From Amycolatopsis sp. CA-230715 (GTDB lineage Bacteria; Actinomycetota; Actinomycetes; Mycobacteriales; Pseudonocardiaceae), in NCBI RefSeq assembly GCF_018736145.1, contig NZ_CP059997.1, forward strand, positions 2,355,501-2,419,500: 64,000 nt of DNA, given 5' to 3'. Both the position numbers and the translations under genes were made by a program. A model generated the notes under the pieces. The model was not told the origin of the DNA and made no database searches. It worked only from the letters and a program-made list of their open reading frames with translations. Of the stretch, positions 48,712 to 57,745 are shown piece after piece (the stretch's first letter is position 1; the number at the start of each line of letters is the position of its first letter).

Positions 48712-49164
48712 TCACGCGGCTCCGGGGCCCGGCAGCACGTCGACGTCGGTGGCGTGCATGGCCCCGCCGCATTCCGAGCAGACCGGCTCCACGTGGGCGA
48801 TCTTCCCGCACGCGTGGTGCCGGTAGAGCACCGGCGGCCCGGCGTAGCCCGCCCGCCACCGGTCGCCCCAGCGCACCATGCTCAGCAGCAGGTCGCACAG
48901 TTCCCTGCCCTGCTCGGTGAGCACGTACTCGTGGCGCGGCGGCCGGTCGGAATACGGGCGCGTTTCCAGGACGCCGTTGTCGACGAGCCATTTCAGCCGG
49001 ACGGTCAGCACCTTCCTGGAGATGTTCAGGTCCTCGCGGATCTGTTCGAAGCGGGTGAGGCCGACGTAGATGTCGCGCAGGATCAGCGGTGACCACGGTT
49101 CCCCGATCACGTCGAGCGTGCGGGCGATCGAGCAGGTCATGTTCCCGAACTGGGTGCGTTGCAT
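48712..49164 (-). CDS. HxlR-family transcriptional regulator
   Basis: 150 residues. CSIARTLDVIGEPWSPLILR, DLNISRKVLTVRLKWLVDNG and RHEYVLTEQGRELCDLL are the HxlR winged helix with the conserved Cys and the W-x-x-L-I-L-R motif. A C-terminal zinc ribbon (HACGKIAHVEPVCSECGGAM) follows. It is divergent from a flavin-dependent oxidoreductase gene, with two matching palindromes between them. Confidence 0.87.
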   Translation of the reverse strand: MQRTQFGNMTCSIARTLDVIGEPWSPLILRDIYVGLTRFEQIREDLNISRKVLTVRLKWLVDNGVLETRPYSDRPPRHEYVLTEQGRELCDLLLSMVRWGDRWRAGYAGPPVLYRHHACGKIAHVEPVCSECGGAMHATDVDVLPGPGAA

Positions 49165-49185
49165 GACACGAGTCTAGCCCAGTGT

Positions 49186-49230
49186 GTTCCCTCAGGAAAC
49201 TTTGTCTGCTAATGTCAGTTCCCTCAGGAG
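49186..49230. promoter_or_regulatory. Two HxlR-type operator repeats
   Basis: GTTCCCTCAGGAAAC at 49186-49200 and GTTCCCTCAGGAG at 49218-49230, spaced 32 bp. The first is a near-palindrome. Both lie in the divergent promoter region between hxlR and the oxidoreductase gene and probably bind the HxlR protein on one face of the helix. Confidence 0.65.
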
Positions 49231-49256
49231 ATCAACCCGATGAACAGGAGCGGACC

Positions 49257-49700
49257 ATGCCGAGGACACTCACCGAGACCGAGCGCGAGAACTTCCTGGC
49301 CGAGCCGCGCGTCGGCGTGCTCAGCATCGCGGACACCGGTGACCGGCCGCCGCTGACCGTCCCCGTCTGGTACGCCTACACCCCCGGCGGCGAGCTCAGC
49401 TTCTTCACCGGGACGCAGGGCCGCACGGCCCGCAAGACGCGGCTGCTCGAAGCCGCGGGCAAGTTCAGCTTCTGCGTGCAGCAGCCGGAATTCCCGTACA
49501 AGTACGTGACCGTCGAATGCACGGTGACCGGCGCCGACCGCGCCCCGGCGCCGGAGCCCGTGCGCGAGATCATCTCCCGCTACCTGCCCGCCGAGGCGGC
49601 CGAAGCGTTCGCCAAGGGCGAGACGGACGAGCCGACCGGCACGTTCGTCCTGTTCACCGCGCGGCCGGAGCGCTGGCTCAGCTCCGACTTCGCCGAGTGA
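49257..49700 (+). CDS. PPOX-class flavin-binding oxidoreductase
   Basis: 147 residues. ENFLAEPRVGVLSIADTGDR, TVPVWYAYTPGGELSFFTGT and GRTARKTRLLEAAGKFSFCV are the split-barrel FMN- or F420-binding fold. Such small proteins reduce quinones, aldehydes or drugs. Divergent from and probably controlled by HxlR. The start is the ATG at 49257 with AGGAG 8 nt upstream. Confidence 0.85.
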   Translation: MPRTLTETERENFLAEPRVGVLSIADTGDRPPLTVPVWYAYTPGGELSFFTGTQGRTARKTRLLEAAGKFSFCVQQPEFPYKYVTVECTVTGADRAPAPEPVREIISRYLPAEAAEAFAKGETDEPTGTFVLFTARPERWLSSDFAE

Positions 49701-49704
49701 GCCG

Positions 49705-50388
49705 TCATTCCCAGCGGAGTACGCCGTCGGCGACGGTGCGCGTGGCGGGTTCCCGCGCACCGGTCGTGCGGCCTCGTTCGAGGCCGTCCGCGACGTCGGC
49801 GAGCATGGCCGCGAGGCTCGGCCAGTCCGGTTCGAGCACAGCGGTGCCAACCTTGTCGAAGCGCATGACGCAGCCGCGCAGCGGGCCCTCCCGCAGGTCG
49901 ACGAAAAGATCGGCGCCACCGTTGTCCCCCGCGATGGGCAACCAAACCGGGAGGTACATCGCATCGCACGGGGTGCCCGCGGGCTGCGCCATGAACTCGG
50001 CCACCCGTTCTTCGACCGTGGGTTCCGGCGTTCCCAGCCACGCTCCGAGCTCCCGCGTCATCCGCGCGTGGTCGTGCTCGGGAGCGGGCTTGTGCCACAC
50101 CCTGATCCAGCTACTCCTGCTGTCCAGTGCCCGCGAGACCGGGTAGGGGTCGAACCACGGCGGCAGCAGGTGCCCGGGGTGCGGGTAAGCGTCCGCCACG
50201 CCGTCGGCGAGGCGCCACCACGCGAGGAGGTCTTCGGGAAGCGGGACGCCGAGCGCCTCGGCCACGCGGTCGAGGTCCGCTTCTTCGGCGGGCGGGCGGA
50301 TCCTGGCGAGCACGCCGGGCGCACCGGTGGCGAGCCACCGCCGGATCCGGTCCCACGACCCGGCGACGTCCGGTCCGGAAAGGGGCAT
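49705..50388 (-). CDS. SMI1/KNR4 (SUKH) family protein
   Basis: 227 residues from ATG 50388; in-frame starts up to 50484 would add 32 residues. IRRWLATGAPGVLARIRPPA, LPEDLLAWWRLADGVADAYP and PGHLLPPWFDPYPVSR fit the SUKH core, and LPVWLPIAGDNGGADLFVDL is its usual C-terminal strand pair. SUKH proteins are often immunity proteins against contact toxins; no toxin gene is adjacent here. Confidence 0.75.
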   Translation of the reverse strand: MPLSGPDVAGSWDRIRRWLATGAPGVLARIRPPAEEADLDRVAEALGVPLPEDLLAWWRLADGVADAYPHPGHLLPPWFDPYPVSRALDSRSSWIRVWHKPAPEHDHARMTRELGAWLGTPEPTVEERVAEFMAQPAGTPCDAMYLPVWLPIAGDNGGADLFVDLREGPLRGCVMRFDKVGTAVLEPDWPSLAAMLADVADGLERGRTTGAREPATRTVADGVLRWE

Positions 50389-50568
50389 GCCCCAGGCTAT
50401 CGCCGGTCCTTTGTGGATCTTGACGCGACGCCGGGCGGCCGTCACCGGCACGGGGGTGGACGTAGGTCCCCCGAGAGACGCCATTCACCACCATCGGAAC
50501 TCCCCCGCGCGCTCCCTATCGTTGTTCTCATCCGGCAGGGAGCCGGGAAAACCCCAGGCAGAGGAGCG

Positions 50569-51249
50569 ATGATCATGAACGGGACCGCGGCAGGCATCTA
50601 CTTCGACTCCGTGCGCACCGCGGGCCGTGCCGCGGCAGTGGTGGAGTCGCCGCTGAACGGCATCTCGCTTTCGCTCGCCGCCGGCAGCGTCACCGCCGTC
50701 ATCGGCACCGAGGACGGCGGGGCCGCGGCGCTCCTGCGCTGCGTCGCCGGCCTCGAGCGCGCCACCGAGGGTTCGGTGCGCATCGGCGGCACCGACCTCG
50801 GCCTCCTCGGCGACGACGGACTCCTCGCCCTGCGCCGCGAGCGCATCGGCGTGCTCGGCCGCTCGCCCATGCTGGTCGGCGCGCTCAGCGTGCAGGAGAA
50901 CGTCGAACTCCCCCTCCGCCTCGCCGGACGCGCGCTGGCCGCCACCGAACTGGCCGAGCTGCTGGAGCGCACCGGGCTGACCGCGCACCGTTACGAGCGC
51001 GCCGACTCGCTGCCCCGCGCGCTGCGGCACCGCGTCGCCTTCGCCCGCGCACTGGCGATTTCGCCCGCGGTCATCGTCGCGGACGAACCGGCCGCCGAGC
51101 TCGATTCCGCCGAGCGCCGCGAGCTGTTCCGCCTCCTGCGCGAAAGCGGCAGCACCGTTCTGCTCGCCTCGACCGACGCCACCGCAACCGGTTTCGCCGA
51201 TTCCGCGCTTTTCCTCGCCGACGGCAAGCTCACCGTAGCCGTGCCGTGA
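50569..51249 (+). CDS. ABC ATPase-like protein with lost Walker A
   Basis: 226 residues with GGCAGAGGAG upstream. The layout is that of MacB/LolD-type ATPases: LSLAAGSVTAVIGTEDGGAA (Walker A region), SVQENVELPLRLAG (Q loop), SLPRALRHRVAFARALAISP (signature region) and VIVADEPAAELDSAER (Walker B). But Walker A reads GTEDGGAA, without the Lys-Ser/Thr of GxxGxGKS/T, and the signature lacks LSGGQ. So ATP hydrolysis is doubtful. No permease gene adjoins it. Possibly a regulatory pseudo-ATPase. Confidence 0.75.
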   Translation: MIMNGTAAGIYFDSVRTAGRAAAVVESPLNGISLSLAAGSVTAVIGTEDGGAAALLRCVAGLERATEGSVRIGGTDLGLLGDDGLLALRRERIGVLGRSPMLVGALSVQENVELPLRLAGRALAATELAELLERTGLTAHRYERADSLPRALRHRVAFARALAISPAVIVADEPAAELDSAERRELFRLLRESGSTVLLASTDATATGFADSALFLADGKLTVAVP

Positions 51250-51377
51250 CGACCCGCGACACCTGTCCTCCCCTTCGTGCCAGGATTCGGTCGGCCGCAC
51301 CGATGTTGTGGTTTCTCAGCCGAAATCCCCGGTCCGGCGGGATAGAGTGGACAGTGGAGCGCGGGAGGTGGACGGGC

Positions 51378-51983
51378 TTGATCAAGGTTGTGCTGGCCGA
51401 GGACATGCACATGGTGCGTGGTGCGTTGGTCGCGTTGCTGAACCTGGAGCCCGACATCGAAGTCGTCGCCGAGGCCGCGGTCGGCACGGACATCCTGCCC
51501 ACGGTGCAAAAGCACCACCCGGACGTCGCGGTGATCGACATCGACCTCCCCCTGCTCGACGGGCTCAGCGCGGTGAAGCTGTTGCAGGAACACACACCCG
51601 CGGTCCGCACCCTGATCGTCACCAGCCTCGGCCGCCCGGCCACGCTCCGCAGGGCGTTGTCCGCCAAGGTCGGCGGGCTGCTGCTCAAGGACGCACCGGC
51701 GAAGGAACTCGCCGACGCGATCCGCTCGGTCAACGCCGGGAAACGGGTGGTGGACAACCAACTCGCACTGGCTGCTTTGGACAGCGCCGAGTGTCCACTC
51801 ACACCACGCGAACTGGAAGTGCTGGCGCTGGCGGCCGACGGCGCCGAGGCCGTCGAGATCGCGACAAAGCTTTTCCTTTCCGCGGGAACGGTTCGCAACT
51901 ACCTCACCACGATCGCGACGAAGCTCAACGCGCGCAGCCGCGTCGACGCCATCCGCATCGCCCGCGACACCGGCTGGCTCTGA
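51378..51983 (+). CDS. NarL-type response regulator
   Basis: 201 residues from TTG 51378, with GGGAGGTGG upstream. KVVLAEDMHMVRGALVALLN supplies the acidic pocket, VAVIDIDLPLLDG the phosphoryl Asp, and VRTLIVTSLGRPATLRRALS, AKVGGLLLKDAPAKELADAI the remaining conserved parts. The C-terminal LuxR HTH is TPRELEVLALAADGAEAVEI, ATKLFLSAGTVRNYLTTIAT. Its partner is the histidine kinase facing it tail to tail. Confidence 0.9.
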   Translation: MIKVVLAEDMHMVRGALVALLNLEPDIEVVAEAAVGTDILPTVQKHHPDVAVIDIDLPLLDGLSAVKLLQEHTPAVRTLIVTSLGRPATLRRALSAKVGGLLLKDAPAKELADAIRSVNAGKRVVDNQLALAALDSAECPLTPRELEVLALAADGAEAVEIATKLFLSAGTVRNYLTTIATKLNARSRVDAIRIARDTGWL

Positions 51984-52072
51984 CCGCCGCCGCTCGTTGA
52001 ACGCCGTTAAAACCACTCCAGGACAACGGGAATCCGGCCGGGCAGATCCGAACGCGTTGCCCCGCAAGCGGT

Positions 52073-53314
52073 TCAGCCGCGCACCGGCTCCGCGGGCAGC
52101 GGGACCGACGCGCGCAACCGGAAACGGCCGTCCTCGACCCCCGCCAGCAGTTCGCCGTCGAGCTCGCTCACCCTGCGGGACAGGTTCCTGATCCCGCTGC
52201 CGCCCAGCTCGTTCGGCTCCTTCTTCGCGGTACCGTCTTCGAGCACACCGTCGTTGACGATGTCGATCCTCGCCGTGTTCCCGTGCCGCCGCACGGTGAT
52301 CTCACAATGCCTCGCGTTGCTGTGCCGCAACAGGTTCGTGACACCCTCGCGCAGAACCGTGGCCAGCACGGTGCCCACCTTCGGCGGCATGTCCCGCACC
52401 GCGATGTCCATTCTGGTCTGCACGTCGGCCGCGGCGAGCACGGACCGGACGGTGTCGGACTCGCCCTCCAGCGACATCTCGCGGTACCCGGCCGCGGTGG
52501 TCCGGACATCGGCGAGCGCGGTGCGGGAAATGTCGAGGATTCCGCCGAGTTCGTCCTGCGCCCGCGCCGGGTGCTGGAGCACCACGCGATGCGCGAGTTC
52601 ACTCTTGAGGGTGATGGCGGACAGGCTGTACCCGAGCAGATCGTGCAGATCGCGCGCGAAGCGAAGGCGTTCCTCCGCCACCGCGAGCTCGGCCAGCCGC
52701 ATCCGCTTCGCGTGCACCTCGGCGACGAGGTTCGCGAGCCTGGACAGGCCGTACACGACGAGACCGGTGATCACCGTGGACACCGTGGTGTACATGATGT
52801 CGAACGCGGAACCGGTGTAGGAAAGCTGCAGCACCGCCATGCTCAGCACGACGAGCGCGAACACCACCACGGCGGGCAGCACGGGCAGCACCAGCAACGC
52901 GGACCCGGCGAAGAAACCGGGCATTCCGACCCAGGCCTGCCCGAACAGGAACATCGGGAGGTACACCAGGCAGGCCTGCGCGAGCAGGACCGCGTACCAC
53001 CGCGTGCCGTACAGCAAATTCCCCGCGCGCGGCGACACATATGTCATTTGCAGCAACAGCAACGAGACCATACAGAGCAATGCCAAAATGACCGAACCGT
53101 CACCGAGGCGCAGATTCACGATGGTGAGGAAGGCGACCAGGCACAGGCAGGTGAACACCGAGCACACGATGAGCCTGCTCAACCGCGGCGCCAGCGCCGA
53201 TCCACCGAAGAAATCGTCCCCGTCGCGGGTCTCCGCGCGCAGGCCCACCGTGTTGGGCGCTTTTCTCCGCGCGGCGGGCAACTCGCCACCGGACATTCGG
53301 GAATCAGACCTCAT
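52073..53314 (-). CDS. DesK-type sensor histidine kinase
   Basis: 413 residues with GGGGGAAG 7 nt upstream. Five or six membrane helices in residues 60-200, then a linker helix and RLRFARDLHDLLGYSLSAIT with the phosphoryl His, as in the HisKA_3 family. The ATPase domain has EGVTNLLRHSNARHCEITVR (N box), IVNDGVLEDG and GSGIRNLSRRVSELDG (G boxes). It should phosphorylate the response regulator whose gene converges on it. Confidence 0.9.
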   Translation of the reverse strand: MRSDSRMSGGELPAARRKAPNTVGLRAETRDGDDFFGGSALAPRLSRLIVCSVFTCLCLVAFLTIVNLRLGDGSVILALLCMVSLLLLQMTYVSPRAGNLLYGTRWYAVLLAQACLVYLPMFLFGQAWVGMPGFFAGSALLVLPVLPAVVVFALVVLSMAVLQLSYTGSAFDIMYTTVSTVITGLVVYGLSRLANLVAEVHAKRMRLAELAVAEERLRFARDLHDLLGYSLSAITLKSELAHRVVLQHPARAQDELGGILDISRTALADVRTTAAGYREMSLEGESDTVRSVLAAADVQTRMDIAVRDMPPKVGTVLATVLREGVTNLLRHSNARHCEITVRRHGNTARIDIVNDGVLEDGTAKKEPNELGGSGIRNLSRRVSELDGELLAGVEDGRFRLRASVPLPAEPVRG

Positions 53315-53419
53315 GTACTTCCCCCGTGGCCCAGAAAACCCACAACGATGTTGGACAGCTCCCCAGGACTTCGGATTAACACTATGTTGCGGTCCCGGAA
53401 AAGTCCAACTCACGGAACG

Positions 53420-55024
53420 TCAGCGTTCTGCCACGGGGCGCACCAGTTCCGTTTGCTCCGCGCGGAGTCCGACGACGAACTCGCCGACGCTGACTTCCGA
53501 AGGCCACTCCAGGCGCAGCACCCTCGTGGTCGCCTCGAGATCGCCGACCGCCAGCGCGCACGGCGCGAGCCCCATCGCGGTCGCCACCAGATACAGCGTC
53601 TGCTGGAGCACGCCGACGTGCTTGAGCGAGGTGGAGTACGCGATCCCGCTGTAGGTCCAGGACAACCGCGCGATCCGCCCGGTCATCGTGATCAGCACCG
53701 GCGGCCTGCCCGCGGTGCCGACGGTCACCCGCGCGGCGTCGAGCAGTTCGGCCGCTTCCGCCTCGTCGTCGTTGACCCGCGTGAGCGCGTGCTCCCACGG
53801 GTCGTAGTGGTACGTGCCGGACGGCAGCCCCTCGCAGCGCTCGACGGTCAGGTACAGCTCCAGTTCGTGCCGCCCGCCCATGCTCGGGTACGGCCGGTCG
53901 GAGGCCATGTCCCGCGGGGATTCGAGGGCCTGCGGCTGGATCGACCGCACCCGCGCGCTGCGGAACAGCAACTCCCCCAACTGTTTCGCGGTCGGTGCGC
54001 GCGCGGCGAACTCGTGGAAGGAGCGCCGGGTCTCCATCGCTTCGGTGAGCGTGCCGTCGGTGCGGGCCACCTCGGCGATATCCGGGGTGTAGAGCGGAAA
54101 CCGCTCCCCCTCTGGTGCCGGTTTGACCACCGGTGCCGGCGGCAGCGCGCCGTGGTGCGGGAAGGTGGCGCCGATCGGGCCGTGCCGCCTGCCGGTCCTG
54201 GTGCGCGCGTGGAACATCAGGTCGGTGTGCGACCACGCGGCGAGTTCGGGATCGTGGTCCTCGGCGAACCAGGTCCGGCCGCGGCCGTCGTCCGGCTCGC
54301 CGAACACGATCATGCCCGCGGCCGCGAGGTGCTCGGCCAGCGCCTGCACCACATCGGCGGGCAACCCGGTGTCGTGCCCGATCTGGGCGAGCGTCGCACC
54401 GTCGCCGATCGCGCCGACGACCGACACCGCGGGCGGCTGGTGCAGGACCACCCGGTGCCGGGACAGCGGTGACTCCAGCACGAGTTCGCCGCCGCTGAGG
54501 CGGATCGCGGCGAACCGCGACAGGCGCATCCGGTCCTCGGCCTCGACGGCGGGAAGGACGAACCCGGCGAACCGCGAGATCGGCACGGCGGACAGGCAGG
54601 ATCCCGCGCCGGGGCGGCATTCCAGCGAATGCACCACGCAGTGCTCGATCTCGGAGAGCACCGCGGAAAGCCGGAGCCATTCGGCGCCGTCCCCGTCCGG
54701 CGCGAACAGGTGCGTCAGCACCGTCGGGCCGAGTGTCATGCGGCGCAGCGCTTCGCGCACGGTTTCACCCGGATGGCCGAGCTCGACATCGCCCCATTCG
54801 GTCGCGACGGTCACCCCGTCGTCGTCGTACTCCAGCAGCACGTCCTCGCGCAGGGACCACAGCCTCCTCGGCACGAACACCGGTTCGTGCCACCCGTCGG
54901 CGGGACAGGCGTCGAAGATCCGGGACGAGTGCGGTACGGCTTCGCCGCGAGCGCGGGCTTCCCGGCCGTCGACCGGGCGCACCCGGTTTCGCAGCCAGGC
55001 CCGCAGGCCGTCCACCATCATCAT
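53420..55024 (-). CDS. SagB-type azoline oxidase of TOMM cluster
   Basis: 534 residues. The N-terminal half is a winged-helix-like/YcaO-partner region (DDGVTVATEWGDVELGHPG, ATLAQIGHDTGLPADVVQAL). The C-terminal half is the FMN nitroreductase domain: METRRSFHEFAARAPTAKQL, GELLFRSARVRSI, PYPSMGGRHELELYLTVERC, SLKHVGVLQQTLYLVATAMG, ALAVGDLEATTRVLRLEWPS. Enzymes of this family oxidise azolines to azoles in thiazole/oxazole-modified peptides. It ends the minus-strand TOMM operon. Confidence 0.87.
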   Translation of the reverse strand: MMMVDGLRAWLRNRVRPVDGREARARGEAVPHSSRIFDACPADGWHEPVFVPRRLWSLREDVLLEYDDDGVTVATEWGDVELGHPGETVREALRRMTLGPTVLTHLFAPDGDGAEWLRLSAVLSEIEHCVVHSLECRPGAGSCLSAVPISRFAGFVLPAVEAEDRMRLSRFAAIRLSGGELVLESPLSRHRVVLHQPPAVSVVGAIGDGATLAQIGHDTGLPADVVQALAEHLAAAGMIVFGEPDDGRGRTWFAEDHDPELAAWSHTDLMFHARTRTGRRHGPIGATFPHHGALPPAPVVKPAPEGERFPLYTPDIAEVARTDGTLTEAMETRRSFHEFAARAPTAKQLGELLFRSARVRSIQPQALESPRDMASDRPYPSMGGRHELELYLTVERCEGLPSGTYHYDPWEHALTRVNDDEAEAAELLDAARVTVGTAGRPPVLITMTGRIARLSWTYSGIAYSTSLKHVGVLQQTLYLVATAMGLAPCALAVGDLEATTRVLRLEWPSEVSVGEFVVGLRAEQTELVRPVAER

Positions 55025-55073
55025 CCCCGCCCCTCCTCTCCCCGCACGGTCACGCCACCGGTGTCGGTTGGCG

Positions 55074-57347
55074 TCACAAGAACATCGGAACCGGATTGAG
55101 ATCCGCGTACGCGGTCGGACCGGCGAGCCTGCCCAGCCGCACCGGCACGTCGAAAAGCCTGCCCGGCGCCAGTCTTCGCCAGAACCCCCGCAGCCCGGGC
55201 ACCACCACCTTGACCACCGGCAGCCCGATGTCGGGCCGGGTCTGGTCGAGCACCAGCATCTCCAGTCCCGCCGCGCGCACCCGGTCGTGCACCGCGCGCA
55301 CGTCGTCGGCGAGATCGTCCTGCGGACGGTACCCGTAATCCGACGGCACCCGCGGCGTGGCGGCCGGATCCGGCAGCAGGTAAGGATGCGCCGCGACGGT
55401 CGCCTCGCGCAGCCACGCCGACGCGTCCGGGTCCCCGCAGTCGTAGGCGGGGTTCTTCGCGAGTTCGAGCACCGACGGCATGAGCTGGTTCAGCTCGGTC
55501 ATCGCCCGCCGCAGCGCCACTTCCGGGTTCAGGTGCGCGCCGAAGCCGAACATGATCTGCTCCTCCGCGACGCCGGTGCGCCGCGAAACCGCCACCATCG
55601 CGGGAATCCCGAGATCCGAGGTCACGTCGAGCGCCCACACCTCGCGCCCGAGCCCGGCGTGCGCGGCCCGCACCTCGGCGAGCCACGGGTCGCCGAAGGC
55701 GTCCAGGTCCACCGCGGGCTGGCGGGTCCGGTTGTACCACCACAGCGCGACGGCGTCCCGTTCGACGAGTTCGAGCGAGCCCTGCAGGATCGCGTCCTCC
55801 AGGCTGGCGCCCGCGGCGTTGCCGTTGGAGTCGGCGCGGACCGTCCACGAGCCGGGCTCGCGGGGCGCGCCGAAGTAGAGCATCCCGGTCGGCAGGTAGC
55901 GGTGCCGCTGCCCGGTCATCGACCACACCGGCGTCCAGTCCAGCTCCGCCGCGGGGTCGAACGGGTCGCACACGTGCTGGAACGCGGCGTGCGAAGCGTT
56001 CCACGCGGCGCGGCCGGGGTACTGCCGCTCGTCGAAGAGCTGGCAAGAGTCCGGGGACACCGCGAGGTCGCCGAGCGAGTTCATGCTGGCCCGAACGCGG
56101 TGCTCGTCACCGTGGAAGCTGCCGGAATGGCGTTCCAGCGATTCGCACAGCGCACCGACCTCGGCGTCCAGCGGGGTGACGCCCTTGCCGCCGCTTTCCG
56201 CGCGCAGCATCGCGCGGAGGCCGTCGAGCCTGCCCGCGGCGACCGCGAGGTTCGGGCCGGAGCGGAAGGAGTTGAACAGTTCGGGGCCACGGGTGTCGCG
56301 GCGGATCTCCTTGACCACCCCGGTCAGGCCGCCGATCAGGTGGCGGTAAGTGTCGAGCACCTCCGACGGGGCCAGCGCGCGGTGCCCGCCGCCGGTGTCG
56401 GCGTTGCGCGGCCTGCTGGTCAGGCGCACCGGGGCCTGGGCGAGGCGCCGCTGGATCGTCGGGTCACCGCAGGCGTGGCACTGCGGGCGCCGGTGCACCT
56501 CGTGCCGGGTCCCGGCCAGGTCGAAGCTGTCGAAGGTCCAGATACCGCGCTGTCCCGGGTACCGGTAGCCGGCGAGCCACTTCATCACCTCCAGGGTAAG
56601 GAGATGACCCGCCGCGGAGAAGAGCGGCGGCACGGTCGCCATCGGGCGCGGGGCGGGGCCGTCGTGCCCGAGCACCGTCTGCACGTGCTTCTCGGCCTGG
56701 CGGTGCGCCCACAGCCGCGTCGCCATGCAGTGCCAGCACGCGGTACCGCCCGGTTCGAAGAACGGGCCGAGCCACACCTCGCTGCCGACGATCTTCGCCA
56801 GCATCCACGGGCGCCGTGCTTCTCGATGCTCGGCGTCCACAGTGGACAGTTCGGGGTCTACGTAGTCCTCGCAGAGGACGATCGACAGGTCGGCGTCGCC
56901 TTCGAGCCCGGTCGCGCGGTTCGCCCGCACCCCCGACGAGCGCAGTGCGCCGAGCATCTCCAGCGAGCCGGACCAGCCGAGCGGGATCAGGTCGACCCGT
57001 TTCGTCGCCACGCCGCGCCCACCGGAGACGGCGACCCCCGCCGCCTCCCAGTAGGCCGACGCGGCCGGGTCCGGGTCGTCGTCGCGCTTCTCCTGGCGCA
57101 CGGTCACGAGGCCGGCTTCGACCAGCTTGGCGACGACGGCTTCGGCCTCCGGCGCGGCGTCCGAGGACAGTGCCTCGAGCACCGCGGCCAGGTCGCGGTT
57201 GCCGTCCAGCAGCGGCGCCAGGCGCTCGATGTGCCCGCCCTGAACCGCCGTCACGTTCTTCTCGGAGAAGAGGTACACCGCGTCGTCCGCGACAACCTCG
57301 GGGCGGAGGTGCCGCCCGAACCCGACCAGATCCCCCTCGATGGACAT
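55074..57347 (-). CDS. Fused ThiF-like (C) and YcaO (D) cyclodehydratase
   Basis: 757 residues. Residues 1 to about 330 are the ThiF/E1-like leader-binding partner: FGRHLRPEVVADDAVYLFSE (winged-helix region), GGTACWHCMATRLWAHRQAE, PQCHACGDPTIQRRLAQAPV (zinc cysteines). From about 340 on it is a YcaO domain: GSLELVERDAVALWWYNRTR and FGFGAHLNPEVALRRAMTEL; it ends NPVPMFL, a PxPxF/L-like tail. YcaO enzymes use ATP to cyclise Cys/Ser/Thr to azolines; the fused C part binds the precursor leader. It begins 9 bp after the precursor gene. Confidence 0.92.
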   Translation of the reverse strand: MSIEGDLVGFGRHLRPEVVADDAVYLFSEKNVTAVQGGHIERLAPLLDGNRDLAAVLEALSSDAAPEAEAVVAKLVEAGLVTVRQEKRDDDPDPAASAYWEAAGVAVSGGRGVATKRVDLIPLGWSGSLEMLGALRSSGVRANRATGLEGDADLSIVLCEDYVDPELSTVDAEHREARRPWMLAKIVGSEVWLGPFFEPGGTACWHCMATRLWAHRQAEKHVQTVLGHDGPAPRPMATVPPLFSAAGHLLTLEVMKWLAGYRYPGQRGIWTFDSFDLAGTRHEVHRRPQCHACGDPTIQRRLAQAPVRLTSRPRNADTGGGHRALAPSEVLDTYRHLIGGLTGVVKEIRRDTRGPELFNSFRSGPNLAVAAGRLDGLRAMLRAESGGKGVTPLDAEVGALCESLERHSGSFHGDEHRVRASMNSLGDLAVSPDSCQLFDERQYPGRAAWNASHAAFQHVCDPFDPAAELDWTPVWSMTGQRHRYLPTGMLYFGAPREPGSWTVRADSNGNAAGASLEDAILQGSLELVERDAVALWWYNRTRQPAVDLDAFGDPWLAEVRAAHAGLGREVWALDVTSDLGIPAMVAVSRRTGVAEEQIMFGFGAHLNPEVALRRAMTELNQLMPSVLELAKNPAYDCGDPDASAWLREATVAAHPYLLPDPAATPRVPSDYGYRPQDDLADDVRAVHDRVRAAGLEMLVLDQTRPDIGLPVVKVVVPGLRGFWRRLAPGRLFDVPVRLGRLAGPTAYADLNPVPMFL

Positions 57348-57356
57348 GGCCGTCGC

Positions 57357-57542
57357 TCACATGCCGCCGCGCACGGCGGGGACGTTCACGCCCCAGCAGA
57401 TGCTCGTGGGCGAGAGCATGCCGCCCATCGGCAGGCTGCGGCCGTCGAGCTGCTCGATGACGAGGTCGACGCCGGAATCAGCACGGGCGCCGGGAACCTG
57501 GCTGGTCGAAGTGGTGACACTGTTCTCACGCAGAGCAGGCAT
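57357..57542 (-). CDS. TOMM precursor peptide
   Basis: 61 residues behind GGAGG. It immediately precedes the cyclodehydratase gene in the same operon. A leader of about 40 residues (PALRENSVTTSTSQVPGARA, SGVDLVIEQLDGRSLPMGG) is followed by a probable core MLSPTSICWGVNVPAVRGGM or part of it, with modifiable Ser, Thr, Ser and Cys in LSPTSICWG. MGG before ML is a possible double-glycine-like cleavage site. The core has only one Cys and few Ser/Thr, so one to a few azoles are expected. I know no named product with this core. Confidence 0.75.
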   Translation of the reverse strand: MPALRENSVTTSTSQVPGARADSGVDLVIEQLDGRSLPMGGMLSPTSICWGVNVPAVRGGM

Positions 57543-57745
57543 GGGAATCCCTCCAGTGTGTCGTGGTGGCCGCCGATCAGTGGAGCGGCATGGAAAAGAT
57601 TCTGCTCCGGTTTCACGGTGAGTGACCAGTGCCGGGGTCACGAGGCACCTATGTTTCCGTCATACCCCGGATGCCGTTGTCATCACCCGAGAGTCGTGTC
57701 CCCGCCACAACACGGAGCGTCACCGCCTCGCGGGCCGCGGCGCGT

